Of a stretch of 64,000 nt of DNA, positions 8,154-16,402 are shown in pieces. The first letter of the stretch is position 1; each line of letters starts with the position of its first letter. The notes below the pieces were generated by a model. The model had not been told where the DNA came from. It made no database searches and saw nothing but the letters and a program-made list of their open reading frames with translations. Location of the stretch: contig CATLLJ010000004.1 in NCBI GenBank assembly GCA_950022495.1, forward strand, positions 1 to 64,000. Direction: 5' to 3'. The position numbers were made by a program, and so were the translations under genes. The DNA is from an uncultured bacterium. GTDB lineage: Bacteria; Cyanobacteriota; Vampirovibrionia; Gastranaerophilales; Gastranaerophilaceae.

Positions 8154-9065
8154 ATGATTTTGATAGGCGAAAATATTCATATAATATCAAAACGGGTGCG
8201 TCAGGCTCTTGAAGATAGAGACGAAAATTTTGTCAAAAATTTAGTTAAAATTCAGGAAAATCTTGACTGCATAGATTTGAATATCGGACCTGCAAGAGGA
8301 AAACTTGACAACATATTTGAGTGGCTTTGTCCTCTTGTTTCTGGTAAAAATATTTCGTTTGATTCTACCAATACGGATGCAATAGAAGCTGGTTTAAAAC
8401 TTGTAGGCGATGCAAAAAATTGTTTTATAAACAGCACTTCAAAAGATATTGAAAAATTAGAAAAACTTACTGATTTAACTTTAGAACATAATTGTAATTT
8501 GATAGCACTCGCCCTTTCTAAAGAAACAGGAATTCCAAAAACAGCAGACGGCAGAATGGAAATAATTTTTGAAATATACGAAAAGTGTATGGAAAAAGGG
8601 ATTGACAGCAGTAAAATATTTTTCGATCCGCTGATATTACCTGTTTGTGTTGAGCAGTCTCAAGCATTGGAAGCCTTAAACACTATTCAAATGATTAAAG
8701 AAAGTTTTGAACCGAAAGTTAATACTATTATTGGTTTGTCCAATATTTCAAACGGTTCGCCAAAAGAATTAAGACCGTTAATAAATAGAGTTTTTGCAGT
8801 ATTAGCTTACGGGGCAGGATTGGATGCAGCAATTATTGATGCTAAAGACAATGAACTTATAAGAATTTTTAAAATGCTGGATAATAATTGTCCACAATTA
8901 AGTGTAGACAATCTATATATCAATCTTTCAAATATGATAAGAGATTTTAATGATTTAGAAGAGATTAAATTTGACAAAAACAGCATAGAAGAGCAAAATA
9001 TTATTAAAACAGCATCAATTTTATTGAATAAGAAAATATACTCTGATAGTTTTACACAGGTGTAA
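8154..9065 (+). CDS. acsE: AcsE-type methyltetrahydrofolate:corrinoid methyltransferase
   Basis: The 303-residue protein follows the acetogen AcsE pattern along its whole length: LIGENIHI at the start, DLNIGPA, SFDSTN, AGLK, INST, LIALALSKETGIP, FDPLILPVCVEQ, GLSNISNG, RPLINRVF, AGLDAAI and a C-terminal DSF. This TIM-barrel enzyme moves the methyl group of methyl-tetrahydrofolate to cob(I)amide on a corrinoid protein. The asparagine of GLSN is at the place of the catalytic Asn of the Moorella enzyme. No corrinoid iron-sulfur protein, CO dehydrogenase or methionine synthase gene is present in the window, so its methyl acceptor is unclear. It is followed by a TPR gene after 27 nt. Confidence 0.85.
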   Translation: MILIGENIHIISKRVRQALEDRDENFVKNLVKIQENLDCIDLNIGPARGKLDNIFEWLCPLVSGKNISFDSTNTDAIEAGLKLVGDAKNCFINSTSKDIEKLEKLTDLTLEHNCNLIALALSKETGIPKTADGRMEIIFEIYEKCMEKGIDSSKIFFDPLILPVCVEQSQALEALNTIQMIKESFEPKVNTIIGLSNISNGSPKELRPLINRVFAVLAYGAGLDAAIIDAKDNELIRIFKMLDNNCPQLSVDNLYINLSNMIRDFNDLEEIKFDKNSIEEQNIIKTASILLNKKIYSDSFTQV

Positions 9066-9092
9066 TTTTATGATAAAATATGAGGAATAGAT

Positions 9093-11180
9093 GTGACTAT
9101 TATGAAAATCAAAAAACAATTATTAACTACTATTTTATTATCAACAATGGCTTTAGGAGTAACTCCGGCACAAGCCTTTATGTCACCTGAAGCAAGTATG
9201 CTTTATCAGCAGGCTTGTACTGCAGAACACGAACAAGATTTGAAAGAAGCTATCTCTAAACTTGAACAGGCTATCGCAATTTCAGGCGGAGATGCAATGT
9301 TATATACAAAACTTGCCGGCATCTATTCTGAAATTGATGAATATGATAAAGCTCTTGATGCTTATAACAAAGTTATAAAACTAAAACCTGATGATGCTTT
9401 TGTACATATCAGTATAGGCAGTATTTACGAAAATCAAGGAAAATATAAAGATGCTCTTGCATCTTATAACAAAGCTTTAGATATATTTCCTGAATACAAA
9501 TATAATTATTTTAACATAGGTAATGCTCAGTATCAGCTTCGTCAATATAATGACGCGATTAAAAGCTACAATGCGTTCTTAGAAACTTATGCACAACATT
9601 CTGAAGCCAGAGAAAATCTTGCAGCATCATATCTTGCTATAAAAGATTACAAAAATGCTTCAAAACAATATAAGAGAATTTATGACAGAAGTCCTGAAAG
9701 TTTCAAGAATTATTCTGAATACGGAATTACATTGTTAAATTCGGATAACCCTGAAAGTGCAGCCGAAATGCTTGAAAAAGCCATTGAAATTGATGCAGAA
9801 AACAATGCTGCACATCTTGCTCTTGCTCAAGCTTATCAGGATATGGGCAAAAATGATTTGTCTTACGAACAATATCAGGTCGTACTTAAAAAAGTGCCTA
9901 ATTTAAACACAGTTAGACTTGATTATGCTGATTTGCTTGCAAATATGGAAAAAAATACTGAAGCAATCGAACAGTATAATATGTACATCAAAGCTTTTCC
10001 AAATGATATAAAAGGGTATTCTCATATTGCTGCTGTGTATCAAACAATTGGAAATTATAGTAAAGCAATCGAAAATTATCTTGTTGCAGAATCTAAAGAT
10101 ACTTCAGATATAGAAATTGTTAAAAATCTTGCAACCTGTTATCACAACCAGAAAGATTATGACACAGCTTTGAAGTACTATGAAAAAATTCTTGCAGTTC
10201 AGCCTGATAATTTTGAAGTTAAATCAAATAAAGCAATCGCTCTTCATGCATCGAAAAAATATGAAGAAGCAATTAATGCTTATCAAGAATTATTAGCTGA
10301 AAAAAGCGATAAAACATTAAAAGAAAATTTAAACAGTGCATTAGTTTCAAGAGGTCATGAACTAATTGATGCCGAAGACTACGAAAAAGCTGTTACTAAT
10401 TTCAAAACTGCAATAAAAGGCGGTTATACCGACGGTTATGTATATTACGGCTTAGCAAAGGCATACCGTGCAACAGGAGACAATACTAAAGCTTCTGAAA
10501 ATTATGAAAAAGCAATTTCAATAGATCCTGACAAAACTTTATATTCAGCAGAATACAGTGATTTTATTTCGTCGTTGTATACTCCGAAAGTAAATGTTCA
10601 AACTTCGCAGGGACAAATTCTTCCAACAATAAGCATTTCAATGGAACCGGAAGATGAAACTCCAAAACAAGAAGTGAAAACTGTTGCACCTATTAAAACA
10701 ACACCTGTTATTATGAAACAAAATGAAGACTTCATTCTGGAAGGTGACAAAAATTATAAAAATAATAATTACGATGCAGCAGTGAAAAATTATCAGGATG
10801 CCTTGCAATTAGTTCCAAATGATGCTGTAACACTTCTAAAAATAGGCAACAGTTATAAACTAAAAGAAGATAATACAAAAGCTATTACATTCTTCCAAAA
10901 GTCAATCATTGTTAATCCTGATTACACTGACGGCTGGTTTAATTTAGGAATTGCTTATGCTAACGAAAACAATTTAATCGAATCTCAAAAAAGTTTTGAA
11001 CGTGTTATCTCATTAGATTCAGATTACAATTTTGGATACGCATATTATGCTCTTGGAATGGCTTTTGAACATCAGGGAAAAAATCCTGAAGCAATAAAAA
11101 ATTATAAATTATTTATCAAACACAACAATGATAAAGATATGATTAATACTGTTCAAGCAAAAATTAAAGAGCTTCAATAA
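9093..11180 (+). CDS. Secreted TPR-repeat protein, 695 residues
   Basis: An N-terminal signal peptide (MKIKKQLLTTILLSTMALG... ending AQA) is followed by more than ten tetratricopeptide repeats in two blocks, roughly residues 35-480 and 545-690, joined by a Pro/Lys/Glu linker. Typical units read ALDAYNKVIKLKPDDAFVH and AVKNYQDALQLVPNDAVTL. It should be a periplasmic or surface scaffold for protein assembly; the partner is unknown. A GTG at 9093 lies six bases after GAGGA and is preferred; an ATG at 9102 is the alternative. The next gene, a lipoprotein-like one, starts in the stop codon (TAATG), so the two are translationally coupled. Confidence 0.88.
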   Translation: MTIMKIKKQLLTTILLSTMALGVTPAQAFMSPEASMLYQQACTAEHEQDLKEAISKLEQAIAISGGDAMLYTKLAGIYSEIDEYDKALDAYNKVIKLKPDDAFVHISIGSIYENQGKYKDALASYNKALDIFPEYKYNYFNIGNAQYQLRQYNDAIKSYNAFLETYAQHSEARENLAASYLAIKDYKNASKQYKRIYDRSPESFKNYSEYGITLLNSDNPESAAEMLEKAIEIDAENNAAHLALAQAYQDMGKNDLSYEQYQVVLKKVPNLNTVRLDYADLLANMEKNTEAIEQYNMYIKAFPNDIKGYSHIAAVYQTIGNYSKAIENYLVAESKDTSDIEIVKNLATCYHNQKDYDTALKYYEKILAVQPDNFEVKSNKAIALHASKKYEEAINAYQELLAEKSDKTLKENLNSALVSRGHELIDAEDYEKAVTNFKTAIKGGYTDGYVYYGLAKAYRATGDNTKASENYEKAISIDPDKTLYSAEYSDFISSLYTPKVNVQTSQGQILPTISISMEPEDETPKQEVKTVAPIKTTPVIMKQNEDFILEGDKNYKNNNYDAAVKNYQDALQLVPNDAVTLLKIGNSYKLKEDNTKAITFFQKSIIVNPDYTDGWFNLGIAYANENNLIESQKSFERVISLDSDYNFGYAYYALGMAFEHQGKNPEAIKNYKLFIKHNNDKDMINTVQAKIKELQ

Positions 11181-11596
11181 TGATGAAAAAATTTTTTCTA
11201 TTTGCAATAACAATATTTATGACAGTCTTTACCTGTGCCTGCGATAACGAAAAAGCACAAATCTTATTCAACAATCACCCGATTACACAGGAAACCGTCG
11301 CAACCACAACAAATATTTTTAAACCTGCAAATAGAATTTACTATCTTGTCACTCTACCAAAACCGGTTGAAACAAAGAAATTATTTATTCAAATTTTTAA
11401 AGTGGGTGGAGATAAAGATGAGCGATATGGTTATGATTTAGTTTGGGCAAAACATGTTAAACTAAAAGATGAACAAATATATTATTTCACTGATTATGTG
11501 GTACTTAATCAGACAGGAACATATATTATGAAGGTTTATTCTAAAGATAATCCAACAAAAATTTTAACCTATTCACAATTTTTTGTTAAAAATTAA
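11180..11596 (+). CDS. Small exported or lipoprotein-like protein
   Basis: The 138-residue product starts with a signal sequence MMKKFFLFAITIFMTVFTCACDNE; the cysteine before DNE could be lipidated, although the lipobox (TCAC) is not ideal. The mature part looks beta-rich (IYYLVTLPKPVETKKLFIQI, YYFTDYVVLNQTGTYIMKVY), like a small immunoglobulin-like or jelly-roll domain. It overlaps the TPR gene by one base and the next gene follows closely, so it is probably a cell-envelope partner of the TPR protein. Family not recognised. Confidence 0.75.
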   Translation: MMKKFFLFAITIFMTVFTCACDNEKAQILFNNHPITQETVATTTNIFKPANRIYYLVTLPKPVETKKLFIQIFKVGGDKDERYGYDLVWAKHVKLKDEQIYYFTDYVVLNQTGTYIMKVYSKDNPTKILTYSQFFVKN

Positions 11597-11616
11597 TGTA
11601 TAAAAAGGAAGTAAAA

Positions 11617-12015
11617 ATGATAAAAGAAAAAGCAATTGAATATTATAAAAATGGTTATTCATGTTCTGAAAGCGTTGTAAAAGCTTGTATAGATGAAGGT
11701 TTATGTGATGAATCTTTATTACCTTGTGCCACAACCTTTTCTGCCGGAATGTCTTCAGGATGTGCCTGCGGTACTGTTACGGGTTCACAATTAGTGTTAG
11801 GATATCTTTTTGGAAGAAATAACAAATTCGGAAATAATGTTACTGCCCGTGAAAAAGCTGCTGCATTGATTGAAGAATTCAAAAAAAGAAACAAAGTTAC
11901 CTGCTGTAAAGTTTTATGTTCAGGACTGGAAGGCAGTGCAAGAAAAGAACATTGTACAAAATTAGTGGCAGATGCTTCTGAAATTCTTGAAGAACTTGTA
12001 AAGGTGAAAGTGTAA
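11617..12015 (+). CDS. C_GCAxxG_C_C family putative redox protein
   Basis: The 132-residue protein carries the family's cysteine signature: SCSESVVKAC near the start, then SGCACGTVTG, then CCKVLCSG and a final EHC. This family is common in anaerobes, is often encoded beside redox genes, and is thought to bind a metal or cluster; the reaction is unknown. The ATG at 11617 is chosen over the one at 11596 because AAGGAAG sits at the right distance before it. The stop codon overlaps the crcB start. Confidence 0.85.
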   Translation: MIKEKAIEYYKNGYSCSESVVKACIDEGLCDESLLPCATTFSAGMSSGCACGTVTGSQLVLGYLFGRNNKFGNNVTAREKAAALIEEFKKRNKVTCCKVLCSGLEGSARKEHCTKLVADASEILEELVKVKV

Positions 12016-12389
12016 TGTTAAATATTCTTGCAATATTTTTAGGCGGAGGTATAGGTGCTCTTACAAGATACTCAACAGGTATTTTGTGTTCAAACCTGCT
12101 TAAAACAAATCTTCCGGCGGCTACTTTTTTAGTAAATATTGCAGGATGTTTTATTATCGGAATATTATATGTTTTATTTGTTGAAAAAACTCAAATTCAT
12201 CCGGCAGTAAAAACTGCTCTAACTATAGGTTTTTGCGGAAGTTTAACCACGTTTAGCACTTTTTCGCTTGAAATATTTGAGATGATTCAAAATAGTCAAT
12301 TTTTCAATGCTGTAATTTATATAACAATGAGCGTTATATTAGGAATTGCAGCGGTTTTTCTGGGAGGTTATTGTGCAAAATTTTTATAA
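12015..12389 (+). CDS. crcB: Fluoride channel CrcB/Fluc
   Basis: A 124-residue membrane protein with four hydrophobic helices. GGGIGALTRY at the N-terminus, NIAGCF in helix 2 and GFCGSLTTFSTFS in helix 3 are the family signatures. As a dual-topology dimer it exports fluoride. There is no fluoride riboswitch-like leader because the gene sits inside a tight operon, overlapping the previous stop codon by one base and the next gene by 17 bases. Confidence 0.95.
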   Translation: MLNILAIFLGGGIGALTRYSTGILCSNLLKTNLPAATFLVNIAGCFIIGILYVLFVEKTQIHPAVKTALTIGFCGSLTTFSTFSLEIFEMIQNSQFFNAVIYITMSVILGIAAVFLGGYCAKFL

Positions 12390-13221
12390 AATAGATAAAT
12401 TAAATTTCTTAACAGCCGGTATGCCGCTATCTACCGGTAAAGCAGGTTATCCGAGAGCATTTGAAATAATTGAAGAAATGGGACTTGACGGAATGGAAGT
12501 CGAATTTGTTCATGGCGTTAGAATGTCAGAGGAAACCCGCCAGCTGCTGCATCAAATTCAGGAAGAAAAGAATTTTGTATTAACGGCTCACGGTCCTTTT
12601 TATATTAATCTAAATTCAAAAGAAGAAGAAAAAGTTGAAGCAAGTGTACAGCGTATTATTGATACTGCTAATACTGCAAAAGCTTTTGGCGGATATAGTA
12701 TAACTTATCACGCTGCATTTTACATGGGAAAAGACAAAGAAGAAGTTTATCAACAGGTTAAAACTCAAACTCAAAAGATTGTTGAAATATTAGACAAAAA
12801 TAATATAAAAATATGGATTAGACCTGAAACAACAGGAAAAGCAACCCAATGGGGAGACTATGAAGAAATCATTCGTCTTTCAAAAGAATTTGAAAGAGTA
12901 CTTCCTTGTATAGATTTTTCACATATTCACGCAAGAACAGCAGGTGAATATAACACTTATGATGAATTTTGCAAGGTTCTTGACCGAATTGGTACTGAAC
13001 TGGGCGACTTTGCAATCAACAACTTCCATGCACACCTTGCAGGTATTGAATACACCGCAAAAGGTGAAAAGCGTCATTTAATACTTGAAGACTCTGATAT
13101 GAATTACAAAGATTTGCTCAAAGCTTTAAAATCTTTCGGGGTAAAAGGTGCTCTTGTATGTGAAAGTCCTAATATTGAAACTGATACAAAACTGCTTAAA
13201 GATTACTATATGTCTTTATAA
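12373..13221 (+). CDS. Endonuclease IV-like TIM-barrel protein (AP endonuclease 2 family)
   Basis: The 282-residue product has the metal-site pattern of endonuclease IV: AHGPFYINL, TYHAAFYMG, RPETTGK, CIDFSHIHAR, NNFHAHLAG, HLILEDSDM and CESP. Such enzymes cut DNA 5' of abasic sites using three zinc ions, though sugar-phosphate isomerases share the fold. The GTG at 12373 is chosen because GGAGG lies five bases upstream; it overlaps crcB by 17 bases. Its place after crcB is not an obvious functional link. Confidence 0.8.
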   Translation: MQNFYKIDKLNFLTAGMPLSTGKAGYPRAFEIIEEMGLDGMEVEFVHGVRMSEETRQLLHQIQEEKNFVLTAHGPFYINLNSKEEEKVEASVQRIIDTANTAKAFGGYSITYHAAFYMGKDKEEVYQQVKTQTQKIVEILDKNNIKIWIRPETTGKATQWGDYEEIIRLSKEFERVLPCIDFSHIHARTAGEYNTYDEFCKVLDRIGTELGDFAINNFHAHLAGIEYTAKGEKRHLILEDSDMNYKDLLKALKSFGVKGALVCESPNIETDTKLLKDYYMSL

Positions 13222-13228
13222 TAATCAT

Positions 13229-13483
13229 TTACTTTACCTCATCTTCCCACTGGTATCTATTCTCTGATTTGAAAAAATCTTGAGGCTGGAGCCGCATATA
13301 ATCCAAAATTCTATTCAGAACTCTTGTGCTAATTTGTCTTTCTGCTCTTTCGATATGACCGATATATTTTTCATTCAAATTAAGCAGTATTGAAAATTGC
13401 TCCTGAGTAAGTCCTTTTTCAATACGAAATTTACGTACTTGTTCGCCTATAAGTTTGTAGAAAAATGTATTAAAACTTGACAT
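13229..13483 (-). CDS. XRE-family HTH regulator (module 1)
   Basis: The 84-residue protein is a single helix-turn-helix domain (IGEQVRKFRIEKGLTQEQFS, recognition region NEKYIGHIERAERQIS) with a short polar tail. The motif resembles the second XRE protein nearby (NSKFVGHVERVERNIS), so both may read the same site. A TATAAT (13490-13495) lies six bases before the ATG with no Shine-Dalgarno, which predicts a leaderless transcript. It is divergent from the 69-residue gene at 13575. Confidence 0.9.
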   Translation of the reverse strand: MSSFNTFFYKLIGEQVRKFRIEKGLTQEQFSILLNLNEKYIGHIERAERQISTRVLNRILDYMRLQPQDFFKSENRYQWEDEVK

Positions 13484-13489
13484 ATTTTA

Positions 13490-13495
13490 ATTATA
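13490..13495 (-). promoter_or_regulatory. -10 box of XRE module 1
   Basis: Minus-strand TATAAT, then six bases, then ATG. The -35 position is occupied by the AGCACCACT element. Confidence 0.55.
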
Positions 13496-13510
13496 TTTGT
13501 ATACTTATGA

Positions 13511-13536
13511 AGCACCACTGCTATAGATGCACTATT
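13511..13536. promoter_or_regulatory. Candidate XRE operator, copy 1
   Basis: AGCACCACT, nine bases, GCACTATT. The same two blocks with the same spacing recur at 14028-14053. Here the first block covers the -35 region of the XRE gene and the second falls between -35 and -10 (TATAAT at 13547) of the divergent gene. Confidence 0.6.
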
Positions 13537-13574
13537 TCAAATAATATATAATATTTTAACTTAAAGGGGATAAT

Positions 13575-13784
13575 ATGGAAAACGAATTTGCTGATATAAA
13601 AATGAAAATTAGAGAAATTAAAAGCAGTTTAATTATTCTTCAACAGGCAGTCCAAAACGAAAACCAATTAATTTCATTTTCAAATATTGATGACCATTTA
13701 GAAATAATAATTGAAAATATCGAAGATACTTTGAATAAATGCGAAAACTTAAGCGAGCATCAATTTACTCTTCTAAATCAGTAA
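13575..13784 (+). CDS. Small helical protein of 69 residues, unknown
   Basis: AAAGGGG before the ATG gives a clear start. The product (MENEFADIKMKIREIKSSLI...) is almost entirely predicted helix with heptad-like hydrophobic spacing and no signal peptide or membrane helix, suggesting a coiled-coil dimer or a binding partner. It is divergent from XRE module 1, and its last 20 bases overlap the 3' end of the convergent XRE module 2 gene. No family recognised. Confidence 0.75.
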   Translation: MENEFADIKMKIREIKSSLIILQQAVQNENQLISFSNIDDHLEIIIENIEDTLNKCENLSEHQFTLLNQ

Positions 13785-13998
13785 AATCAAATAATAAATT
13801 CATAGGAACATCAAGAATTTCAGCGAGTTCAACAAGTTTTGTCAAACTTATATTTCTTTCAACTCGTTCGACATGGCCTACGAATTTTGAATTAACATCT
13901 AATAATTCGGACAGCTTTTCCTGAGACAGACCTTTTGCAAGTCTGTATTTTTTAATGTTTTGTCCTAGTTTTTCAAATACATTTTCATCGTATTGCAT
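13765..13998 (-). CDS. XRE-family HTH regulator (module 2)
   Basis: A 77-residue single-domain regulator (LGQNIKKYRLAKGLSQEKLS, NSKFVGHVERVERNIS) with an acidic tail FDFTDLEE. It is clearly related to the regulator at 13229-13483. A TATCAT lies seven bases before the start codon and no Shine-Dalgarno is visible. It is divergent from the 122-residue gene at 14153. Confidence 0.9.
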   Translation of the reverse strand: MQYDENVFEKLGQNIKKYRLAKGLSQEKLSELLDVNSKFVGHVERVERNISLTKLVELAEILDVPMNLLFDFTDLEE

Positions 13999-14027
13999 AC
14001 AAATTATGATATGAAGGATATCAAATA

Positions 14028-14053
14028 AGCACCACTATCACACAAGCACTATT
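14028..14053. promoter_or_regulatory. Candidate XRE operator, copy 2
   Basis: AGCACCACT, nine bases, GCACTATT, as at 13511-13536. The first block again lies 16-17 bases upstream of the -10 box of an XRE gene. Confidence 0.6.
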
Positions 14054-14152
14054 GATATTTATTCAATACTATATATTAATGATATTTTTAAAGATATTTC
14101 CAATAATGTCGATAATAGTAATACAATTTATAAATTTGTAAAAGAGGCGTCT

Positions 14153-14521
14153 ATGTTTAATTCTGTAAACAATCCTTTTGGGCAAAAAATTGAATCTGCA
14201 ATTTCTACAGGTCAGGAAAAACGACAACAAAGACAGGACCAGCAGCAGGAAAAAGAAAAAAGATATCTGGAAAATGATGATAAAGATGAAGTTAAAATAG
14301 GAGGATTACCTATTTTAACAGAAGAAGATGTCCTTGCTTTGACCAGAAATTATATTGGCAATCGAAAATCTGAAAACGAAGGAAGAGAAAAAGTCATTGA
14401 AAAACTGGACAAATTTTTAGCAAAATTTGATGTCAAAAAGTTTATGAAAAGAAACCCGAATATGACAGCTGCAGATTTTCACATGGTAATGTATAATGAA
14501 ACATCAGGATTATTAAAATAG
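14153..14521 (+). CDS. Unknown 122-residue protein with a Gln/Arg-rich segment
   Basis: AGAGG before the ATG supports the start. The N-terminal 15 residues are Asn/Pro-rich, followed by a highly charged Gln/Arg/Lys/Glu stretch (about 22-45), a GGLPILTEEDVLALTRNY segment and a helical C-terminal half with a conserved-looking MKRNPNMTAADFHMVMYNE. It is soluble with no export signal. It lies divergent from XRE module 2, so that regulator probably controls it. No family recognised. Confidence 0.7.
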   Translation: MFNSVNNPFGQKIESAISTGQEKRQQRQDQQQEKEKRYLENDDKDEVKIGGLPILTEEDVLALTRNYIGNRKSENEGREKVIEKLDKFLAKFDVKKFMKRNPNMTAADFHMVMYNETSGLLK

Positions 14522-14523
14522 AA

Positions 14524-15330
14524 CTAATTATTAAAATTACCGGAGTCTTTCATCATAGTAGCAGTATCTTTTCCCGCACCGTCATTACAGTTAGCACAAG
14601 GAGCAGGCATTATACTTACTGATGTTGGCACCGGAGTTATCTGCAAAATTGGACGAGGACGTTGAATATGCATCCCTGGTTTAACAGGAGGCATCGGTGG
14701 AGTTATTAATTCAACTTCTGAACGTGAAATACCGGTAAGTTTTACTGAAAAAGGAAATATATCTTGTCCCCATTTGTTCGGTGCTTTTCTTCCATTAATA
14801 TCAACCGCGAATAGTTTTAATCCGTGATTTTTGTTATCGACAAGAAGTATCATACTGTTATCAAGTACATAACCTGCAGAATTATCACCGTAAGATGTAA
14901 AACTACTTCCGGTTTGTTTCGGGTAATTTTCAGGAATACATCCACCCGTAATCGGATTTGTGTTTTCGCAAAATCTTGTAGCACCCATAGCCCTTACAAA
15001 ATCATTAGTCAATTGACGACATTCACTGTTTGCTGACGTTTGTAAACCTATTAACGCTACAGCTTCACCTGTTCTTTCTCTTAATTCTTCGTTCGTCATA
15101 CTTTCATAGCAATGATAAACTCTGCCTTTTTCAGCTTGAATATCTTGAAGAGCTGTTTCCATTTTTGCATAAGCTGTTCTAAATTCAGCAAGTCTTGCTC
15201 GCTGCTGTATAGCAGAACCCACTGTAGAAAGTGTTAATGCACCCAGTGCACCAATCAATGTCAAAGTAACCATAACTTCTGATAGTGTAAATGCAAAACG
15301 TTTATTAATTTTCATACTGCTAAATCCCAT
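14524..15330 (-). CDS. Type IV pilin-like / pseudopilin protein
   Basis: The N-terminus reads MKINKRFAFTLSEVMVTLTL, a prepilin signal with cleavage expected between Ala and Phe and the usual mature Glu5, then a hydrophobic helix. The mature part has cysteine pairs and ends in a Pro/Asn-rich tail (PAPCANCNDGAGK). The 268-residue length is large for a major pilin and suits a minor pilin or pseudopilin-like surface protein. The start could be the ATG at 15330 or the one at 15315; the latter begins directly at MKINK. No pilus-assembly genes are adjacent. Confidence 0.82.
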   Translation of the reverse strand: MGFSSMKINKRFAFTLSEVMVTLTLIGALGALTLSTVGSAIQQRARLAEFRTAYAKMETALQDIQAEKGRVYHCYESMTNEELRERTGEAVALIGLQTSANSECRQLTNDFVRAMGATRFCENTNPITGGCIPENYPKQTGSSFTSYGDNSAGYVLDNSMILLVDNKNHGLKLFAVDINGRKAPNKWGQDIFPFSVKLTGISRSEVELITPPMPPVKPGMHIQRPRPILQITPVPTSVSIMPAPCANCNDGAGKDTATMMKDSGNFNN

Positions 15331-15396
15331 AAACAACCCTATATACTATATATTTTAACACATTTTACCAGTATCGTCAATTGTATGATTATAAAA

Positions 15397-16311
15397 TTAA
15401 GCCCTTGGATGGGTTTCGTTATAAACTTCTTTCATGTGCTGCATAGAAATATGAGTATAAATTTGCGTATTAGAAATACTTGCGTGTCCTAAAAGTTCTT
15501 GCACAACCCTTAAATCTGCACCGTTTTCAATCAAATGAGTTGCAAAACTATGCCTGAACATGTGAGGAGTTACTTTTTTAGGAAGTTCAATTTTTTCAAC
15601 AATTTCATTGATAACATTTCTTATCATTCTGGTTTGCAATCTATATCCGGTCTTATTAATAAAAACAGGAGTTGTATCAGTGATAGGTTCAAGTGTATAA
15701 CCTTTGGCAATCATTGAACGTGCATAGTCAATATAACCCTGCAAATATGATTTAGCTCTGTCTGTAATCAAAATTATTCGTTCTTTAGAACCCTTACCAA
15801 AAACAGTAATTTCATTATTCTCTAAATTCAAATTGCCGAAATTCAAACCGCTTAATTCTGACACACGCATTCCGCTTGCCCAAAGAAGTTCCAGAATTGC
15901 TCTATTTCTATATCCTGCAGGAGTGTCAATATTTATATTACTTAGAATTTGTTCTATCTCATTCATTGAGAGGAATTTTGGCAACGACTTCGGTCGTTTG
16001 GGGGATATTAAGTTTTCCGCAGGATTATTTTCAACTTTTTTCTCTCTAAACAAGTATTTATAAAAGGTTCGGATGGATGCAATCTTTCTTGCAACTGTTG
16101 TTTTTTTGTAATTAAATTTCTGAATAAAATGTAAATATTCACGCATTTTTGTGAAATTTACATCTTCGCATTCTGTTTCATCCAGCCAAATCAAATAGCT
16201 TAAAATATCGGAATAATAAGCCTTTGCCGTATGTTTAGAAAAATTTTTCTCTACTAAAATATATGATTTAAAATTCTCTAAATCCTGTTTTGAATTACTG
16301 TTTAATACCAT
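15397..16311 (-). CDS. xerD: Tyrosine recombinase, XerC/XerD type
   Basis: The 304-residue length and domain pair (SAM-like N-terminal core-binding domain 1-95, catalytic domain 110-300) fit Xer recombinases. Catalytic residues are in place: R149 in GMRVSEL, K173, H250 and R253 in HMFRHSFATHL, H276 in LLGHAS and nucleophile Y285 in QIYTHIS. It resolves chromosome dimers at dif. XerC and XerD cannot be separated by eye; the symbol is the likelier of the two. No integrase-type arm-binding domain or att site is next to it, so it is probably housekeeping. Confidence 0.88.
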   Translation of the reverse strand: MVLNSNSKQDLENFKSYILVEKNFSKHTAKAYYSDILSYLIWLDETECEDVNFTKMREYLHFIQKFNYKKTTVARKIASIRTFYKYLFREKKVENNPAENLISPKRPKSLPKFLSMNEIEQILSNINIDTPAGYRNRAILELLWASGMRVSELSGLNFGNLNLENNEITVFGKGSKERIILITDRAKSYLQGYIDYARSMIAKGYTLEPITDTTPVFINKTGYRLQTRMIRNVINEIVEKIELPKKVTPHMFRHSFATHLIENGADLRVVQELLGHASISNTQIYTHISMQHMKEVYNETHPRA

Positions 16312-16402
16312 CTGTTTAACCTATTGCCTTTTTTTGATAACTATTATACAATATTTTTGTTAGATTTAGAATAGTTTTAAGCTAAAAAAGGTAGGAGAAA
16401 AC

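Noticed and set aside
12015..12389. Fluoride riboswitch ahead of crcB
   Set aside because: The gene start overlaps the preceding stop codon inside an operon; no leader exists.
15397..16311. Phage or island integrase
   Set aside because: Length and residues fit housekeeping Xer; no arm-type domain, att repeats or phage genes are adjacent.
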